NCBI GenBank assembly: GCA_026874595.1
Contig: CM049318.1
Span: 31,654,956 to 31,718,955 of the forward strand
DNA: 64,000 nt
Source: Sipunculus nudus
Lineage: Eukaryota > Annelida > Sipuncula > Golfingiida > Sipunculidae
Direction: 5' to 3'
Shown: positions 49,946 to 62,367 of the stretch, piece by piece
Numbering within the stretch: position 1 is the first letter of the stretch
Layout of the letters: every line of letters begins with the position of its first letter
Made by a program: the position numbers and the translations under genes
Notes under the pieces: generated by a model
What the model saw: only the letters and a program-made list of their open reading frames with translations
Told to the model about the DNA's origin: nothing
Database searches by the model: none

Positions 49946-49985
49946 CAAGTAGCAGTATTATATGTTGTAGAAGATGTAGTGATAG
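49830..49985. repeat. (GTA)n trinucleotide tract
   Basis: A long, partly interrupted run of GTA/TAG trinucleotides, pure at about 49906-49945. It produces open frames on both strands (poly-Thr, poly-Leu, poly-Val) that are not genes. Confidence 0.95.
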
Positions 49986-50239
49986 TAGTTGCAGTAAAAG
50001 TATACACGGGTCACTACCCAATTTTAGCTGCATCTATGAAAAATCCACGGCTCTACATGGTAAACATCTTGTAATGAGCTGTTTAGGAATAGAAGATTTG
50101 AATCCTGAGGTTTCCGTAGGAACATGTGTCATGTGTTTCACTTACATGATATAAAGATTACTTTTGCTAGAATTCTCAAGGAAGTGCCTTCCCCAAACTA
50201 TTTTCAAAGAATGGCAAATTATACTATTCCAAACTCAAA

Positions 50240-50457
50240 GAAAAAAGGGTTACATGTAGAACCCTGAAGGGATCTTATGTGTGGAGTGCATGGGCCACTC
50301 TTACAGGTTCCAGGCAGAACCCTCAAGTCGAAATTCTTCAAGGAACAATCTCCGGGGTTAATTCTTGAGAGAACCCTAAGCGTTCTATATGTAACCCTGA
50401 TAATAAATACAGAAAGGTTCTTCCTAGAACCCTTTGTTAATGAAAAGTTCTAGAGGG

Positions 50458-50500
<43 letters not shown>
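50240..50500. repeat. Short repeat rich in AGAACCCT and its complement, with (TA)n
   Basis: AGAACCCT words (about 50258, 50308, 50363, 50424) alternate with GGTTC words. They give local hairpins such as GGGTTACATGTAGAACCC. The stretch ends in (TA)n at about 50459-50499. It resembles miniature palindromic elements; class unknown. Confidence 0.5.
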
Positions 50501-50501
<1 letters not shown>

Positions 50502-50867
50502 TAGAAAGTGAATGTCATGTATTATCATTTTTAATTAATAAATTCAGCTGTTGGTTATTGCAAGGACCACAGCTGGAAATTCATTTCTAACTTAGTTGTA
50601 TCCAGTAAGTAATGTGATAAATCCTTAAAAATTTAATGAAAAGGCGTTTTCAAAGAAACATAGTTTTTTTAGTTGTAAAGATTCAAAAGCCAAAATGCAT
50701 TGGAATATGTATGCACCTAAATGATACAGTTTCGCATTGTGATACAGAGTTTTTTACACGTCACACAGTTCTCTCTGATTCGCACTCACAAAATCCACTC
50801 ACACAAGAGTGAACAACCAAGGGGCCCTAGGATGTTCTCATCTTATGGTTTCGATCTATATATCTAT

Positions 50868-50917
<50 letters not shown>

Positions 50918-51420
50918 AGTAGCTGGTATACATCACGAACACATTTTAATTAATTGTTAGCGTGTTCTTGGGTACATCTGTTGTGATTCCAGATCGTCTT
51001 TTGTTGTAAATATGTATTATATACATGTAATTAAAACCTGACCTTTTCACTAAACAAAATATAGTAAGTCGTAGCACCATACAATTGACAAACAACAGGT
51101 ATTGCAAGGTGTCATATACGATGTTTGCACGGCTGGTTCAGCTAATACGCCTTAGTGAAACGTACACAGGTCCTTTGGAGTACGTATTGTTTCTATGTAT
51201 AAAGTCTTTTAACAAAAACGATATGTCTGCATATATATGCTCTGTGTGATCGGTAATAAACTCCTAAACTTTTGCGAGATTGAAATTATCACTGATTCCG
51301 TGTCGACATATTCCTTAATTGTTTGATAGGTAAGGAATGATGCGGAGAATTGATCCGGAGGTTAAGAGATGAGATACAAGAATACAAATCGGAAATGGTA
51401 TACACAGTCGGTGACGCAGA
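50501..51420. other. Intergenic or intronic, nothing recognised
   Basis: Only a (TA)n tract at about 50871-50915. No exon or repeat partner was found. Confidence 0.35.
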
Positions 51421-51540
51421 ATGCTCGGTACATTGAAGATAGGAATCGAACCCACGATCTTCCAATTTCCGGTCAGGTGCCCTAACCACTTGGCTACTCC
51501 AGATCCCCTTCCCCTCTATGTATTTGCACACAAATATCTA
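51421..51540 (-). repeat. tRNA-derived SINE, minus strand, 5' truncated
   Basis: On the minus strand box A TAGCCAAGTGG (51486-51496) and box B GGTTCGATTCC (51442-51452), with the upstream words AAATACATAGAGGGG. The CRE/TATA part is missing; the sequence breaks at about 51540. Confidence 0.72.
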
Positions 51541-51670
51541 AAGTGGGAAATAGTGTGTAATCGTGGGTTCGATTCCCCCTTCAGTGAACCAATTTTTCTG
51601 TGTATATCATTACCTCTATATATAATGAACCGCTTGGCTATTCATACATCTATATACAAATATATGTAAA
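51541..51670 (+). repeat. tRNA-derived SINE 3' part, head-to-head with the previous copy
   Basis: Box B GGTTCGATTCC near 51568, body TTTCTGTGTATATC and tail GGCTATTCATACATCTATATA in plus orientation. With the minus-strand copy it forms an inverted SINE pair. Confidence 0.65.
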
Positions 51671-54600
51671 TATACACACATACACGTATGAAGTGGTGCA
51701 ATTTGTAGATATTATATGCGTTGTGTTTGAAAGTATGCAAAACGTGTGATAGCAGTGGTGCGTAATTAATTTGCCATTACGCGGCTCGAGAATTTTTTAG
51801 CATACGTCCCCGGCATAGGGAGCCTCCAATTGCACCTTTCGAGACCCCCCCCCCCCCTCTGAGTGGGAATTTTTTTGTGGGAATGTTACCTCACCTATGT
51901 TTACCAAGATACCCGAAATATCATTATTGTGCCAAAATCCCGAAATACCATTAACAATTTAAATGTTTAATCACATGAACCGTACAGTTAAACAATTAAT
52001 ATTGTAAACATACTCAGTGAAGGCGTGTACTTTTTACAGTGATACATCTGCATATAGACCATGTTACCTTATTATAGTAGTTACCTTTCTTTCAATTTAT
52101 TAATCGCCTGCTTGATACCGAGGTGGTTTTATAAACTCAAAACAATCTTGGATACACTTGATACACTATTAGGTGTTCATTATTTTAACTAGTTATGACT
52201 TTCTCATGAAAATCACTCTTCTATTTACATTTGCACATTTCTGAAAAAAAAAGATTACTGACTTAAGTAACTCTAGTCTACACTGTGTAATAATTATTCA
52301 ATATAACGCCAGGTTAATAGGGAACACCTTCATTAAATGTGTAATTAAGCGTAACCCAAATCATGAGAGACCCCCTGTTCTCTATCATGCCCATATGATT
52401 TGAAAAACCCATTCAAACGATTTCCTTTCATAACCAAAAATAAAACTAATTTATTTTATATGTAAGGCTATTCAATTACAACGATACGTCAAGATATAGA
52501 ATAAGAAATCTTATCTTATTTTATTTAAATAGTTGTAATCTCTTTATAATCAGGTGGTCAATAGAAACAAAACAATCTTCGATTTTCTTTTTTTTTTGCT
52601 TTGTGATACACTTCTTCGTACTTTTAACACTTTTTATTATTTATACCATATTAAACCATATAATAATCATGAGCCCTTTTCAAATGAAAATTTGGTCTTC
52701 TTTTTCATTTTTACTCTTGCTGGCAAGGTAGATGTATCTGATATCCGCAGAAAGCATGGATGGGCAACTTTTGTCTATTTATATACTTGAAAATTGCTAG
52801 TCAATATAACACCAAGTTAATTAGAGAACTCTTTCATTGAAAATATAATTAAGCGTCATCAAATATTGAGAGACTCTGTCTGTCCCTCAGGCCCATGTGT
52901 TGACCCCTAGGGTAAATAATCTTACCCTCCTCTAACTTGCTGGGCTGAAAATAGGGTTAGTAACATGTGTTTTTGCGCCCTTTGTGTGATAAATGATTGC
53001 TCGGAAAATTTCAAGAAGCGACTTTGGAGAGCCTTATAATGAAAACAATATACAGGAGAATTTAACGTATTCCTTGTATGGTGGTATGGCTTGTTTCAAT
53101 CACTGAAGCCGCACTATAATGTTGTTTCATGACTGTTGTCTAAAAGCGGTCCTTTTCCCTTTACAATGCTCGAACTTTTTCATGTTCAACATAATTGGTA
53201 TAACTATGTGCTTGTATTACTTATGACTGTAACGATTTCCTGCACGTAATAATGCCAATAGCGTGTTAATAATCGGCCTTATCCACGTTTATATGACGTG
53301 AATGTAAATTCTTTTTGCAGACAGAGACCAATTGGGTACATTAGCTTGCGGGACAGTTAATCTCTAGACAGATGATTTCGGCATTGTGAACATGAAATAT
53401 AAACATAATGAAAGTCTTACCTTATAATATTTCCTCTAATTTCCGGAAAGACCAACACACTCGATCGACTATTAAACCGTTGACCTAATAGTTCAAATAA
53501 AGTGCGCATTTGCGGCCTTATCATCAAGATATCCATTAACTACACGCTGGTTCGTCAAAACAGGGGGCGGGTTAAATATCTCTCCCCCACTTTATTTAAA
53601 AGGACGGATAGTCATTGTAATAACCCCCCCCCCATACACACACACACTTATTCAGGTATTAAATTTTATATACTGAAAAGAAAATATATTGATAATTTGA
53701 CTGGTTCAATTTCTGAGATTACCATGATATATTTCTAAACAAGGTTCAGAGTTAACTTATACTGGAAACATACTTTTTTCAAAATCTTGATCTTAAATGC
53801 AATATATTTGAAATATGTCACACAGACAAAAAAAGGACATTTAAAAAGTTGTCCCAACTTTGACCACCCTCACACGCCTGCGAATCACCCCCATCCTTGT
53901 ATATAAATTTAGAGAGCCAGGTGGGTTGTTAGAGGAACATACAAGAACCTTTTTTTTCTTTTTCTTAGAGTGCAGTAAACATCCGCAAAAAAGTTCTGAA
54001 GAGAGACGTTAGGCATGTACAGGGAGTACGAAATTTTAAGTTTTATTTTATCAAAGAATTTTTTTTCCGATATACAACATTGGTGCGACAACATCATTGC
54101 TTTTGGAAAAATCATAAATATAACGATGGTATAAAGAAACATTCTAACGTGAAATAATATGCATATAGCAAAGTGTTTTTTTTTAAATATTTTGTATACA
54201 TTCTGTCTCAAACGACATCGTGAAACACGATGTTTCTTCTGTGTATTCAGTTGAAGGCAACATGAGGCATGTCAAAAGACACATGCGTTATACGTAAACA
54301 TACATATATCATTGAAGGCTCTTGTACGCAAAACGTATAGCTACCCATGTGAAAAAAAGAGGCTTAGGAAAATACTTTCCAACTGTATTAAATATTTGGT
54401 TTGAATATTGTTAGTTATTATAGAATAAGCAGATCTAATCCATATCAGACAACTCTCCTAGATAAAAAGAAAGAAAAGGTTAACATATTTCGTAGAAAGC
54501 GTTTGGCTAAGAAACAATTTTAGTCATGGTTCGTTGCATTGTCTTTTTACAAATTAACGTAAGAGGGAACATATATTTTTTGCTGAAAAGTTGTATAGGG

Positions 54601-54780
54601 GTTTGGTATCCATAATCCATTACATTTTTTGAGGTAGCCAGAAACACTATAATATATAGTTTCTTAGAAGCCGATATCACAATTCCTAAAAAGAAAAAAA
54701 AGTTGATCTGTGGCCCAGATATGGTATGTCCCCGCCTGTTGTTGAAGTATTTTGGAAATCGGTTGTGATTACCTGTATGA
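51671..54780. other. Between blocks B and C: one short duplication, no gene seen
   Basis: A segment of about 100 bases at 52290-52395 recurs at 52799-52900 in the same direction (TCAATATAACRCCARGTTAA and AATTAAGCG). A poly-C tract at 51846-51857 was seen. No exon was found. Confidence 0.4.
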
Positions 54781-54784
54781 AATT

Positions 54785-55170
54785 TGAAATTTCAACCTGA
54801 CCGTTCATTAAGTTTATCAATGCTGAAAGTTTGGTGACTTTGCCTTACAGTCTTTTGAGATAGTGCGTGGACATCATCGTAACATTTTCCCATTTGTGAC
54901 CCTAAAGAATGTGTCAAAGTCATTAATATTCGAACCTGACCTATATAAATACCCTGCATAAGGTGTATCATCCTGCACATGCTGCAATTTAGGTGACGAT
55001 GCCTCAAATTCTCTTCAAGTTATTGCGTTAACAAGAATTTAGAATTATTGCCTCTGTGACCTTGAAAATTTGCACCAAGGACACCAAGGCAACAATATTC
55101 GAATTTAACCTAGCCGCTAATGAAGTATATCAATGTTGGAAGTTAGATGACTATGCCTAAAATTCCTTTT
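54785..55170. repeat. Tandem repeat, three diverged units of about 135-170 bp
   Basis: Units are marked by ACCTGACC or ACCTAGCC-type words, then a CATTAAG/AATGAAG word, then TATCAATGYTG and GGTGACTTTGCC-like words near 54795, 54930 and 55100, with GTGACCTTGAA words between. It lies just before block C. Confidence 0.55.
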
Positions 55171-56419
55171 AAGTCATCCTATTAACAAAATTCTCTCAGA
55201 TATCCATAATTAATTCTTTTTTTATAAATATAATATTTATTATACTTGGTTTCCGTCTCGGACTCAGTTCCTAAACGTTTCGGACTAGAGGACTTGAGCC
55301 TAAAAAAAAAACGAGCTCGGACTTGGACTTTACTAACTTGGCCTCTGACTTGCATCCAGATGAGGATAGGGAGGACATGTATACAACAGTGGCGGATCCT
55401 GAGGAGTCAGGGGTCCCCCCCCTTATGAGCCATAACAACATTTTGTTCGGGTTTGAAGACAATTCTCGGCCTCCATCCTCCCTTTCTGGATCAAAGGACA
55501 TTTTAGTTTCTCAAGTCTTCCTGGGTTGAACCCCTCGTTTCTAAAATACTGGATCCGATCTTGTACAATACTATTTACAGGTTGTAAACGACCATGCCCA
55601 GTGGTCAGGGGTGATGTGATGATAGCGACAGGTATTTCCGTTTTCAGCGCCCAAAGTTTTATGCGGATTACCTAAGCTCTGGGTCTCGGGATCTGAACTC
55701 GTCATCGACCTACCTTCAACCGGTACAAAAAAATGTAAATGTAATATTAGATACAGAATGTGGTTAACTACGCTGATCAGTACCTCGTGTGCGTTTTTTT
55801 TTTTTTTTTTTAACAACATATCAAGTGTGTGGTGTGAATTAAGACACAACGCATCGATAACATATCGCTTTGCGAAATACTTAAGCGTCCCTGATTCCCA
55901 AGATGAAATTAAACCTGCAAAAAGGGACGGTGTCTCAATATTCCATATATGATTGTGGTAACCTCTAAACTAGTTGTCCTATTATGAAACACTTAGCCAG
56001 ACACGGAAATCGTAAACTAGTTTAATCAGATATAACTTAGACCCTGTGTATTGGTAAAAAGGAACGACTTGCGTCACATACAGCTCGCAATGACTCAGAG
56101 TTGTGCCACATCCTATTCGGAGTTCTCAGGTTCAAGACCCCCCCCCCCCACACACACACACACCAACTGTTTGAGTACAGGCCGTCATTTGGGTACGTGT
56201 GCTGTTGCGTTTGCAAAGCTAGTGTCTCATATCGGATGATCATATGTTCCAAAGGCAACACATGCAGCTGTTTACCATTGCAAGTATCTGAATCGAAGTG
56301 AAACGACCATGTCAAACATTTATTTTATGTTGAATTTCCCTTGATGCAGTGAGAATCATATTAATGAGGTTCGCTCCGCTCGTCATGGTCGTGTGGCTTT
56401 GAGTTGACGCAGAGCAGTC

Positions 56420-56462
<43 letters not shown>

Positions 56463-56557
56463 ACATACCGTGTTTTCACTGAACTGACGCCTGTCGTTAT
56501 GTTGATGTTATTTGTCCCAGGCTTTGGCTGTATGAGGATACTTTTATTTCTGCTGGT

Positions 56558-56613
<56 letters not shown>

Positions 56614-56639
56614 CTATTTAAAACATATATATTTGTATG

Positions 56640-56674
<35 letters not shown>

Positions 56675-57156
56675 ATATATATATATGTATAAATATAAAT
56701 GATGTCTTAACATAAAAACAAAAGAAAAAGATTGCACGGTTTCATTAAAAATATATCGAGTCACATTGAAATAATTGCCTACACAAGTAGAATGGCCGTA
56801 TGGATGGACAAACAGACAGACTAAAAGTCCAACTATACCTCCCACCTGCCCTTTAAACGACTGACATTTTCATACATATTATTTTTTATTTGTATTTTCT
56901 GCCACGAGATGCAGATGTCAAATATGTGCAATTATTTTTTATTAATAAGGATGTAAATTTAAAATCTTGATTTCCTTAGTCGTGATGGAAACACTTTCCT
57001 TGTGAATCTAACGCAATGCTTAAGTTATATTCATCCTATTACCCCTCCTGCGTAACGCCTCCTTCTACATTGGTATATAACTCATCTGGCATTAGTCGGT
57101 CTATGGGCCAGTCAGTATGGTCATGCTGTGCAATTATACGCCTCATAAGGGAGCAA

Positions 57157-57790
57157 TACAGTCGAATCATTTTAATCCGGCTTTTGATAATACGGCATTA
57201 GGCGTTAAACGGCATAGTCCTTAAGAAGGTTTTTTTTTATCATCATGTAGGTCTTAATCCGGCATACGTTATTGGCTCCAGCACAATTGCCGAGAACCAA
57301 CTGCCCTAATTACCATTAGCGGTATACAGGTAATCGGTCATGAATCAGTGGCCTCCCGGCCAATACACATCAAAGGTCAGATTGCCGGTCATGCATGATT
57401 GCAATGTCCGGCAAATCAAACAGACTCGCGGTTTCATAGTGCGCATGTAATTAATGAGCCCCTAATTAATGATTTTTTGGTCGACCGAAACCCCGGCATT
57501 ATATCAAACTGGCCCCTTCTGTGTCCCTTCGGGGTACCGCTGAGCTATCCCGACTTTTCTTTCAGCTGCCAACTGAAAACACGCTGGCAGCGAAAGACTT
57601 CCCGTTATCTTTGACGTCTCATGGTCTACAACTGTGCTGTCATTTTTTATAAACAAGAATAATCCTTATTCTTATGATCAATAAACAATCGTTATATTTG
57701 ACAGGATGCAACCATTCTGCTACGGGTTGCTTGGACAAAATCCGAGTTTAACGTGGCCCGAAAATGTCGGGTTAACATAGAGTTGGAACT
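57157..57790. mobile_element. Pogo/Tigger-like non-autonomous element in block C
   Basis: Left end TACAGTCGAATCATTTTAAT followed by CCGGC words; right end reads inward AGTTCCAACTCTATGTTAAC followed by CCGAC. Inside are TAATTAATGAGCCCCTAATT-like words shared in style with the elements at 24472 and 29505. There is no transposase. Ends are diverged, so the boundaries are approximate. Confidence 0.5.
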
Positions 57791-58404
57791 TTCAGTTTGG
57801 TTTACAAGTAAACAATTGTTATGCTGTTTATGATCATCACTCGTAGGTTAAAGGTAAGATCACATGATCTTTACAAAGGTATCGATGCAACAGGATGGAT
57901 GGCCGTTTTAGTGCATTTTGCGACATCTCTTGTGTCACGACTAAAGTGGGCCTTTTAGTCAGACAAAATTGCTTACCAAGTCGTATTTTCACGGCTATGC
58001 CACATATAATACTGTTCGCCTGGAATCGCTACCAGGAAAATCGGAGGGAAAGCTTATAGCCAATCGTTTAGAGGAGTAAGTAGTTTTAATGATATATTGG
58101 CAAATACCATGACGTTTAGGGAGGACTCACCATATTGCACGTATATTTAACATACTCAGTATATAAATATGCCCCTTTGAGGTAGTGTTTTATCCATACA
58201 CCGTTCCTGTCCTCATTATCCCATAATCATACAACAAAATCCCTGTTGTTAAACACTGATAAATAGCTGCATTTCGAAGTCCTAATGCTGTCGGTCACAG
58301 CCCTGTCTTTAATGACTTCCTTGATCTGTCCTGACAAAAACTTAGTCAGGTTTACCAAATCAGTCTCATCTTACAATACACTACGTGCTCCCATTGCGTA
58401 GGAC

Positions 58405-59385
58405 CAAGGAGTTTACAGGGATGGAGTATCAAGTGAGAGTCTGGCCGTGTCGGATGTTGCTGACGGGGGTCATAAAACTCGCTGCTCAATGGCACACAGA
58501 GATGCCGCTGATAAGCCCGGCGCTAATTGATTCAGCGCGAGAGACCACCCTTCGGCGTGACTTCGGAACAGCTCGTTAGTTCCCGGAGACCACCAATGTG
58601 AACTAACGCGAAATTTATCTCCGGTAGTACTTAATATAAATATTTAAACAATCATAAGTTTGAACACCATATTTCCATATGTGTGGGAAACGTGTGTGAA
58701 GGTTTCGTTGCTAATGACGCCTGAGCTATAGCTTGGCTGCGGTACATATGGGCGATAATACGAGAACAACGCCGTCAGTGACAGAGCGGACAATGGCTCG
58801 CTGTTATCCATCAAAATGAAAGTCATCCGAGCATAAGCTAAAATTTTTTTTTTTATCGTCGGAATACTATGATACATGGCCAATTATTAATATAAGTCAG
58901 AAGTGTGGGAACTGATGGAATTTTTTATAATTCCGAAGTTATTCAGGGAAAGTAAGGTTTACACTTACCAGTCGTCCGTCATGAATCACGGCATAAGTTG
59001 ATGTAGAGTGTCCGCATCTATCCAAAAATTGGTCAAATGATTCCTCAACACGAGACCTCTCTAGATATATTTGTTGCGCATAATTCTTGACAAAACAAAC
59101 CATTTGCGCATTCATAATTCCGGTCAATGTTATTCCAGTGATTTACTGCTCAGTTACTGGATATATCGCTCTCCGCTTCAGCGAGCTACAGCGGACCGCA
59201 GAAGTAACATCTAGCAGGCTCGCTTTATCAAAGGCCGTGCCGCCGCTGCGCCTGACACCGCGGCACAATAGGCGTACAATAGAGTTAATTGGCTTATCAT
59301 GTCTTAATTGCAATTAGCGCACAACTGACACTCGCGACCTGGCAGGGCTTCTGACAGTTGTTACTCCAGTCCTGTAAACTCCTTG
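58405..59385. mobile_element. 981-bp non-autonomous DNA transposon with 28-bp TIRs and 7-bp target duplication
   Basis: Left terminus CAAGGAGTTTACAGGGATGG and right terminus (inward) CAAGGAGTTTACAGGACTGG agree at 25 of 28 positions. The element is flanked by GTAGGAC on both sides (58398-58404 and 59386-59392). The same place in blocks A and B is uninterrupted (CATTGTGAAGAACTGATATT in B near 46737), so an empty site is visible. The interior is richer in GC than its surroundings and has no long open frame. The CAAGG end is hAT-like but the 7-bp duplication is one short of the usual eight, so superfamily is open. Confidence 0.82.
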
Positions 59386-60715
59386 GTAGGACTGACATAA
59401 CTAACGAGGCTGCTGTTCAGTCGAGGTTGCTTGCTTCAGGAATGTCAAGGTAGTTATGATATAGTTATAAAGTGGACTGATATAGATGTTTTAACAAATT
59501 TCTTCACAATGCATCTCAAACTTAAGAGGCTCTACCGTTAAAGCAGATACTGTGACAATTTACTTTCCACGCGATATGTATATGTATTACATCTCACCAG
59601 CATCTCACCTCTGTCGTAACACAGAATAATTCAGGTACTATAAACATATAAGGCCATGAATAGACCAATAGCCAAAACCATTAAGAACAGGGAACGTGTA
59701 TATACTATTAAAAGGACATGAGTCATGGAAAATTAAGAGAGTGACCAAATATTATATATTTAGGTAATTTATAACTTTCTTTATAATTAAAAAGTATTTC
59801 TACATTCAATCTGCTGTCGCGTTGTTAAAAAAAACTAATTCACATATATTAGTTAGGTCTGACCTAAATGTAAACAGATGATTTCCTTCTCTTTTTTTCT
59901 ACCGACTGCCTGACGATAGATATAATATCAGATAAACATATCAGCAGACGGTCATTCACCAAGAGGAGTAGGGGCCTCCTTTTCTAATAAACCGACAAAT
60001 ATTTGGTCCTTATCCCCTGGTTAGAGTCCATGTATATATTTTGTTAGGACGGTTGTAAATAAAGCAGATTTTATCCCCAATTGTTCACAAATAACTTTAC
60101 GAAGGCAGACTATATTATACACTACAGACCGCAGGTATTACTTATTTTTTTATCAAGAAATGTTCACAATTTAATAGGTTTAGGGCCCTTTTGGTCCCAG
60201 TTAAAAACTGTAAAGCTGAATGACCCTCTACCTCCGGTTTAGGGCTGATTGCTCTTCGTAGGGGTGACCCCCCCCCCGGACAGGCGTTTGAATCTCTATA
60301 AAAAATATATATGTTTTATCAAGGTATATATTACGATAATAAAATATTCTGACAAATTCAAGACCTGTGTCCGTGAATACGTCCCTCTTTTCCGAAATAA
60401 ACAAAAGAACGACGTATTCACGCCCACCGGTAAGGAATTTTGCATTGATAAGCTAAGGCAAACAATTGGTCGTTAGTTCAGACTTCATTTAAAAAAAATA
60501 GGACTCCGTGGGTTACTACTGATCACCCAGGCTAATAGCCAATAAAACGGATGTTTCCTTTTGCAGACAATCAACCTATACTAATTAAAAGCTGTTATAA
60601 TAAATATATGATATATAATGATTTATTAATGAATTATTGTCACATGAAATACTATTATCAGTGGCGTCAATTTATCTTTATGGATGGCGGGATTCAAGAG
60701 CGTAGGTTTGTGCAC

Positions 60716-60717
<2 letters not shown>

Positions 60718-60764
<47 letters not shown>
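60718..60764. repeat. (TA)n tract before the FAMeT exon
   Basis: Pure TA run of nearly 50 bases about 200 bases upstream of the acceptor at 60961. Confidence 0.95.
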
Positions 60765-60768
<4 letters not shown>

Positions 60769-60962
60769 ACAGAAATCCTTTACAATGCACTACAATTTAA
60801 TGTAAAATACAATATTCATTTTTCATATATGTATTATATATTCTATAATACAGCATGGGTAATGTCATAAAGCATTGATATATAAGTATAGCGGTCATAT
60901 TTACATAAAATACAATATTCAGCTGTCATATACCTGTATACATTTGATACAATTCTTTGCAG

Positions 60963-61117
60963 GGGGCATAGTGAGAATGAAAACAAATTTTTCCTCCAGC
61001 ACCGATCAGCTCCAGCTAGAGCCGACAGGCACGTCACTGACATTCAGGGTTAGAGCGAAAAATGACGCAACAATAGCATTGTTCAACAACTGGACCAATC
61101 CCACAGAGGCATACGAG
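60963..61117 (+). CDS. FAMeT (Methyltransf_FA) domain exon 1
   Basis: After a TTCTTTGCAG acceptor the exon starts in phase 1 and encodes 51 codons up to a GAG-GTACAT boundary, phase 0. It reads LTFRVRAKNDATIALFNN and ends Ala-Tyr-Glu. These residues are the hallmark first half of the Methyltransf_FA domain (PF12248 type: hydrophobic-F-V-x-A-x-(N)DA-x-I-A-L ... YE). Despite its name, the domain is not a proven methyltransferase and is found in many extracellular proteins of invertebrates. The open frame also runs on into the intron to a TGA at 61184, but homology breaks at the donor. The start codon must lie upstream; the phase fits the signal-peptide exons. Confidence 0.8.
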
Positions 61118-61889
61118 GTACATACCCATACCAAGTATGGCAAACTTACATCCTTTCCCGAGCAGGCGAAACAAACAGTGGAATGAGCAAAACTGATCGA
61201 ATCTCAAAGTTTTACTTTCTTAGTTTCTTCTTGAAATGTGGCCACTTTCAACACCATTTTGACAGAAAGAAAATATTAGTAGAAGCCTCTGTAAGCCATG
61301 ATGACATATTTGTGTCTTACGTACATTCTGTTGATGGAAAAAATGTGTAAAACAGTTGTCACTAACAAGAATAATGACAATTCATTTTTACTTGTTAATA
61401 CTCGGGTCAAAACTGGATTAAATCTGACGCAAGGTCATAACTTTTTAGGAAAGGTCATGTAAGTTCTGTATATTAATGGTAATTCTTACCTTCTTATTTT
61501 TAAAAAGTACAGAGAAATTGAGATTTTTTGGCAGACCACATTGATAATCATCAACTATCAGAAAATAAGTATAATCAAAGAGGGATGGACAGATTGAAAA
61601 ACTCTTTGTCGCAATCTACACTATTAAATGAAAACCCATTGTTATTACCCTTTCAATTTTAAATAATCATAGAATTCGTATCATTTTGATTGATCAGTAG
61701 AACATCAGAACCAATGAGCCGCTTGTATCTAACTCTGTATACAACATCATTAAGTGATGTTTGAACCGTAAATATATTTACTGGAAAAAAAATGAAAAAA
61801 GAAAATATTATAATGGATATATTCCGTTTCGTCTGTTAAGAAGACGCAACATTTTATGAGAAAAAATTATAACTTCTGTTTGTCGCTAG

Positions 61890-62071
61890 TTAGTCATCGG
61901 TGGTTGGGGAAATAGACGGTCAGTGTTGAGACGAAAACCGCAGGGAGAACACAAGAATGACACCGGATTCATCGGAAACTTTTTGGATCAAAACGCATTC
62001 AGAGACTTCTGGGCACGATGGGGGAATGGGCAGATTGCATTTGGTAGAGGCGGAAAAGTTGACAAGGACAT
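61890..62071 (+). CDS. FAMeT (Methyltransf_FA) domain exon 2
   Basis: Starting after GTCGCTAG in phase 0, it reads LVIGGWGNRRSVLRR, then a middle part with FLDQNAFRDFWARW and GQIAFGRGGKV. This is the classic second half of the domain (IGGW-x-N-x-x-S-x-I/L-R ... F-x-x-FW-x-x-W ... G-x-I-x-x-G-x-GG). Joined to the exon at 60963 the domain reads on without gap as Tyr-Glu-Leu-Val-Ile-Gly-Gly-Trp. The 3' end is less sure. A donor GTAGGT at 62072 gives phase 2, whereas using GTAGAG at 62076 would include an in-frame TAG. The former keeps the gene open and is preferred. Later exons probably lie beyond the window. Confidence 0.78.
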
Positions 62072-62216
62072 GTAGGTAGAGTTTCCTGTCTGAATTGTTT
62101 GTCTTTAATTATGTTAAACCTCACATGTTCATCTTTTGCAATTTTTTGCCAAATGTAGATAAATCAAATGTCAAATAACTATAGCCAAAACGCATTCTGA
62201 TGTGTTCCAAGATGCC

Positions 62217-62255
<39 letters not shown>

Positions 62256-62307
62256 GTATATATATGTATATACGAAAGTAAATATCTTCTGATGTGTTCC
62301 AAGATGC

Positions 62308-62367
<60 letters not shown>

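Larger units (their letters stand above)
55245..60660 (+). repeat. Large tandem block, copy C (with two element insertions)
   Basis: Third copy of the block, colinear with A and B (CCATGCCCAGTGGTCAGG near 55591, CGTCATGGTCGTGTGGC near 56380, CCCTGTTGTTAAACACTGAT near 58242, TTGATAAGCTAAGGCAAACA near 60445). It is longer because of a pogo-like element (about 57157-57790) and a 981-bp element (58405-59385). (TA)n tracts lie at about 56424-56459 and 56620-56690, and (CT)n at about 56561-56611. The FAMeT exon follows 300 bases after its end. Confidence 0.75.

Noticed and set aside
49774-50074. Poly-Thr, poly-Leu and poly-Val open frames
   Set aside because: These are the six-frame readings of the (GTA)n tract.
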